From: Turbatrix aceti
Lineage: Eukaryota > Nematoda > Chromadorea > Rhabditida > Panagrolaimidae
Assembly (NCBI GenBank): GCA_963969345.1
Contig: OZ017769.1
Span: forward strand, 3,043,600-3,107,599
Direction: 5' to 3'
DNA: 64,000 bases
In this document: piece by piece, positions 56,419-64,000 of the stretch
Numbering within the stretch: the stretch's first letter is position 1
Layout of the letters: each line of letters opens with the position of its first letter
Notes under the pieces: model-generated
Databases searched by the model: none
What the model saw: the letters and a program-made list of their open reading frames with translations, nothing else
What the model was told of the DNA's origin: nothing
Translations under genes and position numbers: made by a program

Positions 56419-58256
56419 TTTGATTTTTAACGCTTAAAACAAAAAAATAAAGATCCGGCAATGTCAAGCGAGACACCTAATCACACCTGACAATGGTGCT
56501 CAATATCAATATAGATATCGAAATAAATGCAATAAACTTTGAATGAACCGATAACTGATCCTGCTAAACGACGTGACGCAGGTAGCTACGATTGACGGCG
56601 CCCTCTTCGTGCAATCTCGATACTCATCAGTGATGAGTCATCACTGTCTCTTTAATTTTGTAATGAGTAATTATGCACGAGTAAGAGTAATAAAGTGAAG
56701 TAAAGTAAAGAGTGTTGAGCGATGACATTCCCTGTGCACGTGCGTGCGCAATTAACATGAAGTCTCGCTCAAGAGAGTAGGTTGAAATAATAGTAGTTCC
56801 CTCATTCCCTTGTCCCAGTTGTTGTTTGTCGAACTGCCGGGAGCAGTAGATCAGTCCTCTGTCCACGATCACTCTCCGGCACGACCTTACCATACGCCAA
56901 ACCCTAGACCTCAACCCGACGGAACCCCACCCTTGTTGAGGTCTTGCTTGTGGCCGATAAACTAAGTCTGAAGTACGACTAATACGGTTACAGTGGCCCA
57001 GTGCACTGCGGTGTAAACAAGCATGCAGTGTCCTTCATTTATTATACTTGCCTTTTCGTTTGTTCCGTTATAGCGTCCAATTGGACGCTATTGGACGCAA
57101 CACTCCGAAAAATTCTCCAAGATTGCTAGTTCTCTATTTACATAGATTCGTTGTTAAAATAAAAAGTAAATAAGAAATATAAAAAAGAACTTTTTTTATT
57201 CTGCGACCAATTTTTAGCCGCAGCACGTTGATGTGTATCGCAACAGAAAAATCAATGATTGCATTTTTTTGCGCTTTTGCTTTACGATTTTTACGCGTTC
57301 GCTGTCTATTTAGTTTTATGTTGTTGGTGTCATCTTTTTACTTCGCCCATATTCATATTAAACTTCCAATTTTGTAAATTTAATTTGTTTATACCGTTTT
57401 TAAATTAGTCTTTGTAATATTCAAAATTGCAGGGAAACAACCAAACGGCTTAGAAATGAATTGCGGTCCGCCAACACTTGTACCATGTGCACTGAAAATA
57501 GGTATACAAAAATAACATTTAAAACAGCTAAAAAACTGTTGATCTTTATTTTTATTTCTTCCGAAATTTATAAAATCTTATTAAAAACATCTGAAGAATG
57601 ATGACAGTTTGGGCAATTTGTTTGGCACAGAATTTTGTTAATATTTATTATTAAAAAAATGATATTAGGAAAAATTCATGAAATTTAAAGTCAGTTTGAA
57701 GTTTTGTAATTGAAATAAATATATATAATAAATAGAAATGCATATGCTAAGTTATAAATGTTTTTGAAAAGAAATTTAATTTTTATTCCGCGATATTACT
57801 GTTACGTGCTTTCAGTTATCAATGAGCCAGAAGCAACGCAAAGTGGTCATAATAGATACAACAATGTTATCTGTGGTCTTTCGGATAATGGAATAACCAA
57901 CCAAAAAATTTTCAACAGTTCACATTTCAGTAACCATACAAAGTTTCCCTAAATATTTTTGTTGTCATCGATTGTTTTTTTAATTTTGTAAGCTTGTGCT
58001 CAATATTCCTATAGTTATGTCAATGAAAATAAGAGTAACAATATAATCAAATCGTTATCATCCAATCAAAACCACGCCACACCAAAAACACGTCCCGTCC
58101 CCTATCAGAGCTGCGAACTCAGGGTGCACGTATCGCAATGACATCCGTTCCGGATGGGCCCCTCTACGTACGAGTCGCCATCATCATCTTCATCACCTTC
58201 AGACTGACTGTTCATTGTAGTGTTGCATGTATGATATGGTGCGTACGAGTTAGAGA

Positions 58257-58284
58257 ATAAATGAAATGAAATGAAATGAAATAT
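58257..58284 (+). repeat. (GAAAT)n microsatellite, possible LINE 3' tail
   Basis: AATAAATGAAATGAAATG and further GAAAT units follow a GC-richer 170-bp stretch (58075-58250). This resembles the short tandem tails of some LINEs, but there is no second copy here to confirm it. Confidence 0.4.
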
Positions 58285-58999
58285 AATCAATTCTATCATA
58301 ATACATATATCAATTCTGCCACCATATAGTTTTCAATTTTTATTTCCGGCAAGAATTTTTTTATTTTATTCTGCATTTAAATAAATAAATAAATATTTAC
58401 CATTATAGTTCAGGATTATTTTTTTCCGGTGACAAAACTCAAAATCGGGCGGGTAAAGTTTTACTTGTTTCGCTTGCCAGAAAAAACGAAAATCGAAGTT
58501 TGGTTAACGATAAACTAGCGATTACCCAGCTTGCTTGCGACGATGATAGATTGTCCTACATGCGTAAAGCGTAAACGTCAATCTCTGGTCGTCAGGAGAG
58601 CAGTCACATGACAGTCTTTTTTTGACGTTCGTGTGTTTTCAATAGAGCCGGTATATCATTGGATCATGTTTTTTGTGTATCAGTTTATCAAAAACTGATA
58701 ATTTTTCATGGGGTGCTGATGTGAAAACGTTGCTGGTCATATTGACCCGCACTCTTATCAAATGCTTTGCATGGGGAAAATCGATAACCATGGGGAACTT
58801 AAGACACCGATTCAACTTTCTTTCGCTTAACTCTGATTGCAAACATTAAAATATACGTTTCATTGTTATCAAAAAAGCTAGAAAATCTTATTATTTTTTC
58901 AGTGTACACCCGAATGTGTAAAAAATACATATCTTGTTTTGCACATTTTAATTCCAAAAATGTTTGCTTGCTAAATACGACTTCCTACTTTTTTTTATG

Positions 59000-59175
59000 T
59001 ATGTAACATTTTAGAGCATTTATTAGCATTTTCAGGCGTACATAAGCGTTTTGGGCATTATTGGCATGCTTTAAGCATTTTTTGGGCGTTTGTAGGCATT
59101 TTAAAGCATATATTAGCGTTTTCGGCGTTTTTAGGCATTTTTTTTAGCATTTTTTATGCGTTTTTGGCATTCAGG
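59000..59175. repeat. Degenerate GCATTTT array
   Basis: About a dozen units of the form AGCATTTT, GGCATTTTT or GGCGTTTTT occur at loose spacing of 11-20 bp, mixing AGCATTTATTAGCATTTTCAG and TAGGCATTTT variants. No coding frame. Confidence 0.6.
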
Positions 59176-59689
59176 GCCCGCCTGGCTTGTTGATGTATGT
59201 CCATATCCATATTACAATGTTCGGTTTTTGTATTGCAGTCCATGTTTGTATTATAACAATGTTTTATATTCAAACTTGCAGCAGACGAGATAAATGTTTG
59301 TCTTCACAATAAACAACGGTCAGTAGAAACCTGAGATGGGTACGTACATAATTTTTCATATTTTTTGTGGCGAAGACTATTTGTAATGCTTTCCATAACA
59401 AAATAAAGAAACAGAATAATTTAAAAATATTTTTTTGAAAAAAATTGTCTTCTAAACTGCAGTTTTACGATCAATAATATTAAATAAATCATTTGTTTTC
59501 AGATCCAGATCCAACTAACACCACATCATACCCAGATGTTGATTGTGGATATGAAACTACTATTTCCACTGGGGAATCAGACGGTAAATAAAGAATCATT
59601 TTGACACACTGCCAATGTATAATACCTGGCATCGGTTATTGAAAATAAAAGTATAATATGTATTAAGTATAATATGTATGTATTACTTC

Positions 59690-60225
59690 ATTCTTGCACG
59701 CCTAGCGGACGGTCGGATTTATTCCGCCTCTCCTGTCCGCGACAGCAGCTTGCGCTCGCGATAGCATTCGGGAAGCAGCGTTTCGCACGCTCACTGCTGA
59801 CGGATTTTGAAGAGGCCATTCGCAAAACGCTGACGACGTCGTTCTTTTCTCCCACACTGGCGAAGAACTTCAGGAAATGCTGTCGGATATGGCCATCATC
59901 TGCAAGGACGTCGGACTGGAAGTCAACGTCAAGAAGACGCAGTGGATGGTACAGAAATGGCGGGATCAGCGACCTATCTCCTCCGGACTTCTCCTCAAGG
60001 ACATCGAGGACGATTTCGAGCTCTCCCTCCACTTTACGCTGGGTCGATTCGCTCAACTCGGTGTTAAACAAGACGAAAACCAGACCACATCAACGATGGG
60101 AAGAAGAAATCGCGACCAAAACGAATCGAGACATTTACACCTACGTGGACATCATTTGTGCCTCCTAACATCTGGTCTAATGATAACTAACCACTGAGTA
60201 ATGGTGAAATAAATAAATAAAATAA
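59690..60225 (+). mobile_element. Decayed LINE fragment with reverse-transcriptase active-site region
   Basis: In one frame 59823-60000 reads NADDVVLFSHTGEELQEML and VGLEVNVKKTQWM, the catalytic palm (usual YADD, here NADD) and following motif of a non-LTR reverse transcriptase. The C-terminal RPHQRWEEEI segment lies in a different frame, so a frameshift falls between about 59990 and 60080. The element ends with a stop and an AATAAATAAATAAA tail. The 5' end is missing. Its last 100 bp match the insertion at 5687-5786. Inactive. Confidence 0.85.
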
Positions 60226-60465
60226 ATAAATGTATTATCATTGCATTGGCACTATTGTTTTCAATCAGTTCAAGCTAACATAAGTTTCCAATTTTTATTC
60301 CTGGCAAGAAAATTTTGTATTATTATACTATTGCTGCGCGAAGCGTAAAAAAAAGAGAATCAATCAAAAATGAGGGAAAATTACAAAAAAAACAATGAGA
60401 AGGATCTGAGTTGAGTGAGTCGCAGTGCAGATGCATCATACCCCGGGCCCGGAGGTGGTCGTCGG

Positions 60466-63400
60466 TCAACGGCGACTCCTCCTCCAGTGGTAGCGCTGCG
60501 TGAGGAGGACATCGCTGCTGTACTTGGACATGTTCTCGACGCAGAGAACGATGAGTTGCCGTCTGCAGGAGACGAGTTCGCCGTCCGTGATTAATCCCTG
60601 GCCCCGTGTGATGACAGATGCCATGCCATGCGCGTAGGGATCAGACGTGCGCCACGACTCGCAGTAGCCGTTGACGGATCGAATGCCTGCGTCGTCGCTT
60701 CCGTGCCAGACGTATTTCTCCGGCCAGGTGTGATGATCGGTGAGGACGTCGCGCTGCGAGAAAGAGTACAGGGGTTTTTCAGCCGGACCTACGCCTCCGA
60801 AAATATCGCTCCAGGAATCAAAAAGTCTCTCGCCCCGGGCGTTGACCACCGGCGAGTCGCGATCAGCGTGGTGCACCAGCTGGATGAGATCCTGAACCCT
60901 CGAGGACACGAAGGCCCGGAAGGTGGTACGGTAGCCGGCCTGTCTCGCCTGCTGGTAGCAGAGGATGTCGGCACCCCGGATGCCCTTCATATCTCCGTTC
61001 AGGGGACGGTTAAGAGCAATAAGGTGTAGTTGCTTGTCTGGATGAGATTTGTGGTCCTTCGGAAGCTGCGGCGGGGGCCTAGGAGGCTCTTCCTGTCGAG
61101 TCGGGGTCCCCTGGGCCTGAGGTCGGGATTGTTCGTCGTTTTCCGGCTCCTCATCCCTCGGTCGAAGGGTCACCTGGGGTGAGAGCGTCGCGGGTGGTCG
61201 ATGGTGGTGGTGGTGCTGTCTTTGGGGCTCCACAGCCGGCGGTGGTGCCGATGGACGTACAACTTCTTCAGAAGCCGTCTAAAAATTTATAATCACCCCA
61301 GAATTCTCCAAACTCTGCAAAAAACGGGGTAACCACACAAAATTGTTAATTTGACCAAAAAAGCTGTTAGCAGGTCGAAAAAGTTAGGTATATTTTTTTC
61401 GGAATAAAAGCGACTAAAAGCCAGCAATAAAAAGCTCGAAAATACACAACAGAGGGAAGAAAGCGATTAGGGTGAGAGAACACAGACCACGACTGATCGC
61501 CGGACACAGGGGTTACTGTCGTGACTTACGCGGACGTCGTCGCTAAGCTGTATCAAATATGGAAATCGTTAGTGGCTTGCGTAACCGAGGAGGTCAAAGC
61601 GTGAGTGCGTGGAAAAAAGTGAATTTTTGGGGTCACAAAAAAAGAAAAAAATTTCAGAATTTTGGAAAACATACGAAAAAATAAAAAAAAGTGCTAAAAA
61701 TATTTCTTTTTTTTCTACATTTTAGGTTTTTGTAATCCAAATTTTAAATCCAAATTTTTTATTTTTGAAAAAAATATTTTCAATTTTTTTACATTTTAGA
61801 ATTTTGGATTTAAAATTTTACACAAAAAAAAGTCTTTTTTTTTTAATTTATAATTTTTTTTAATTGATGCGATAAAAAAATGTACATAAATAAATACAAA
61901 AATGTTCAGGAAAATGTTTTTTATTTTTTAATAACTAAAAAATTTAAAAAAAAAATTTCAGGAAAAGAAAATTACTTTTTAATTTTTTTTATTTTCTATT
62001 TATTTTTTTAAATTTATTTTTTATTTTTTATAGTTTATTCGAAATTTGAAATTTAAATTTTTCTAAAAAAATTCTAAATTAAAACTGTGTAAAAACATTT
62101 TTTGAAAAAAGCACACGCGTGAGGTGAGTACAGTCCAAAGAAGCAAAGCATCACTTACCCAGTAAGCGAGGTGATCATCGCGTAGCGCGAGAGCCTCAGG
62201 TGCTATTGGCTGAAACGGACATCATAGATGACACCTGCCCTCCCTCCCATTATTGTTTTTTTGAAAGAACAGAGGAGTAGCGTGAGTAGTAGTGTATAGC
62301 ACCAAGCAGCAGCCAAAACCAGGACAAGCGTGGCTGGCAAAGAGGGACTTCACGACCGGATGACCTCCTCCTAAGAGGGGCTTCAAACATTTTGAAACTC
62401 TAAACTTACGACAGGTGGCCTCTGCTCGGCAGCCGGGTGGAATCCTTCGAGTCTGACGTTGGCCCAGCCGTTGTTGATGCGGATGAAGAGTTGCTGGCTG
62501 GAAATGGAGAATGCCAGCTGGCCTAGGGCAGTCTGATGCGCAGCCGCAAAAAGCTCGGTTGACGTCTGATAGACGGCGACGATGCCCCGACCCCCGCCGA
62601 CTCCGGCTCCGGGGCCGGGAATGCCGGGTGGTCCGGGTGGTCCAGGAGGACCGCGTTCGCCTCGCTCACCCCGTTCGCCCTTTTCGACTCTTACGCGGTG
62701 GGTGGCCGGGTCGTAGGGGGGCAATTCGGTTGTTGCCTGGGGCTGGGGGCGGTGGTGGTGCAGAGTGGAGGTGGCGTGCTTCTTGGCAGAAGCTGTCGCC
62801 GCTGCCTGGACAGAGGGGGAGTTGGCGATGCGTTCGATGTCCGAATCGGTGAGCTTCGTTATCGCCGGCACCGGAGGGTAGAGTGCAGCGCAGTCGGCCG
62901 GGCACACACCTGGCGGACCGGGATCGCCTTTGTCACCTTTCTCGCCTTTTTCACCTAAAAAATGGAAATTTTAAAAATTGCAAAATAAATAAAAAAAAAA
63001 AAAAATGTGAAAAAAAAGCAAAAATAAATTAAAAAAAGCAAATTTGAAAAAAATTTAAAAAATGTGAAAAAAAAAGCAAAAAAAAATTTAAAAACAAATA
63101 AAAAAAGCAAAAAGTTAAAAAAAATAGAAAAAAAAATAAATAAATAAAAAAATCAAAAAAACCAAAAAAATAAAAAAAATAAAAAAAATCAAAAAAAACT
63201 CAAAAAAGCAAAAAACTAAAATCACGGCAAAAAAACAAAAAAAAAGAATCTCGAACCCCTTATTTTGGCATGATCCCCAAGATCACGCTGGCCAACGCTG
63301 TTAACGTTGTACACCAAGTCTTCTGTGAACGGTGGCAGTATGAAACTGTCCGAACCACCCGCAAAGTTGTCTAAAGAAATCTCTAAAGATAAAATAAACT

Positions 63401-63670
63401 GTTAAACTCAGGATAGGCGGAGAACTCAATAATTATTTAGCAGGGGCAAACAGGAAAAAAATAAGTGGCATGCATAAATTTTTTTCGAATCATGAATAAA
63501 CGTACCTCGTACAAATTCCGGTTTAGAGTACCTGGAACCATCGTCGGAAGCCCGTACAACGTCATAAGCGTCAGCATCGTGGGTGCCGTCGTTGACTGGG
63601 GAAATTTCCCGGATCGTCGTCGGAATTGGTGGCGTCGTGGTCGGTTGGACGCCGATGTTGGGCGTAAATG
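60466..63670 (-). CDS. cle-1: Collagen XV/XVIII (endostatin) gene, C-terminal part; runs off window
   Basis: Basement-membrane collagen with a C-terminal endostatin domain; the nematode orthologue is CLE-1, with roles in cell and axon migration and synapse organisation. Exons in order: 63506-63670, 63257-63382, 62410-62954, 62159-62209, 61530-61547, 60466-61278, with matching phases. Order of parts: Thr/Pro-rich linker; ILPPFTEDLVYNVNSVGQRD; short Gly-X-Y block GEKGEKGDKGDPGPPG; spacer; GERGERGERGPPGPPGPPG; trimerisation domain (IVAVYQTSTELFAAAHQTAL, FIRINNGWANVRLEGF); His/Pro-rich hinge; endostatin domain from LHLIALNRPLNGDMKGIRGAD through KYVWHGSD, YCESWRT and LIVLCVEN. The 51-bp and 18-bp exons fall in the hinge. 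The first exon seen starts mid-codon, so upstream exons lie beyond 64000 or were missed. Confidence 0.93.
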
Positions 63671-64000
63671 CTAAAAAATGCAAAAAGTTAAAAAAATGCA
63701 ACAAATGAAAAAAGTTAAAAAAATGCAAAAAATGAAAGAAGTTAAAAAAATGCAGTCCCTTTCAATTTTTTTTTATTTTTGATTTTTCTATAATTTGTGG
63801 TGCAATGTGAAAAAAAGTCGTAAAAGTTACGCAAAACATGTTTGGTCAGTATAATTTACGACAAGTCATAACTCTGACAACTCTCCAGCTAGCTCACTTT
63901 CTTCGCTCCAGGTCAGCTAGCTAGGATGTTGTTTGTTGTCCAGCGACAGAGAAAAACAGTCCTTTGTCCAATCCGCGATCCGCGATCGGTGATCGGCGAT
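63671..64000. other. Right edge: intron sequence of the collagen gene
   Basis: AT-rich with AAAATGCAAAAA simple repeats (63672-63750), then a short GC-richer segment ending in GATCGGTGATCGGCGAT. No exon recognised; presumably an intron of the endostatin-collagen gene. Confidence 0.4.

Larger units (their letters stand above)
56419..59689. other. Gene-poor AT-rich tract with scattered exon-like pieces
   Basis: Two + strand segments have good splice signals but no assigned gene. 57432-57501 (TTGCAG acceptor, GTATAC donor) reads ETTKRLRNELRSANTCTMC and a few more residues. 59503-59591 (TTTTCAG acceptor) reads DPDPTNTTSYPDVDCGYETT and on to a TAA. They may be parts of one gene with unplaced exons. 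Other content: a possible second LINE-like tail ending in (GAAAT)n at 58257-58284, and a degenerate GCATTTT/GGCATTTTT array at 59000-59175. Confidence 0.35.

Noticed and set aside
1..64000. CRISPR arrays, rRNA or bacterial-type operons
   Set aside because: The sequence is a spliced nematode genome; the short-spaced repeats seen (21-bp units, GCATTTT array) are irregular or inverted and lack constant spacers. No rRNA-like or convincing tRNA sequence was found.

Overview
The window is nuclear DNA of a nematode, most likely a chromadorean. Three things point to this. There is a two-exon cuticle collagen with the N-terminal domain specific to nematode cuticle collagens. There is a nuclear receptor with the nematode-type RACAAFFRRS recognition helix. 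Almost every intron ends in TTTTCAG or TTTTTAG. The exon models below were built by hand from GT/AG sites and reading-phase continuity, and the summed exon lengths are divisible by three. The DNA is AT-rich, with long gene-poor stretches full of small non-autonomous transposons.

Layout, left half. Pyridoxal kinase (734-2197, +); a 7 kb gene-poor tract with hAT-like and LINE insertions; a nuclear hormone receptor (9372-12290, +) converging on an NDRG-family gene (12702-14343, -); a transposon-dense block (14.4-18.5 kb); a tandem pair of unrecognised single-pass membrane proteins (19462-21020 and 22676-25785, +); the nuclear 5'-3' exoribonuclease XRN2 (26439-31859, -). XRN2 is divergent from WDR82/Swd2 (32415-34153, +), which is followed after 201 bp by COMMD4 (34355-35826, +) in an operon-like arrangement.

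Layout, right half. An Sp-family factor with a Buttonhead box but only one zinc finger (40206-43097, +); a 1 kb palindrome-rich inverted-repeat element (43364-44356); a cuticle collagen (44562-45596, -); a gamma-glutamylamine cyclotransferase (46506-46976, -); a membrane-anchored carboxylesterase (47937-50334, -) with a truncated tandem copy of its 5' end (50980-51424, -); a broken SLC9B/NHA antiporter fragment (53160-53852, +); a 707-residue protein with a kinase-like domain lacking the catalytic Asp (53940-56418, -); a decayed LINE (59690-60225, +); and the 3' part of a collagen XV/XVIII (endostatin) gene (60466-63670, -) that runs off the right edge.

Functional links. XRN2 and WDR82 are both tied to RNA polymerase II transcription and termination (established knowledge) and share a 555 bp divergent promoter region. 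The two collagen genes are unrelated in role: one is cuticle, the other basement membrane. Coding exons between about 53 and 60 kb use strikingly AT-rich codons compared with the GC-rich codons of most other genes here. The most unusual items are the one-finger Sp protein, the tandem membrane-protein pair with its filled and empty insertion sites, the inactive-looking kinase gene, and several element families with visible target-site duplications.
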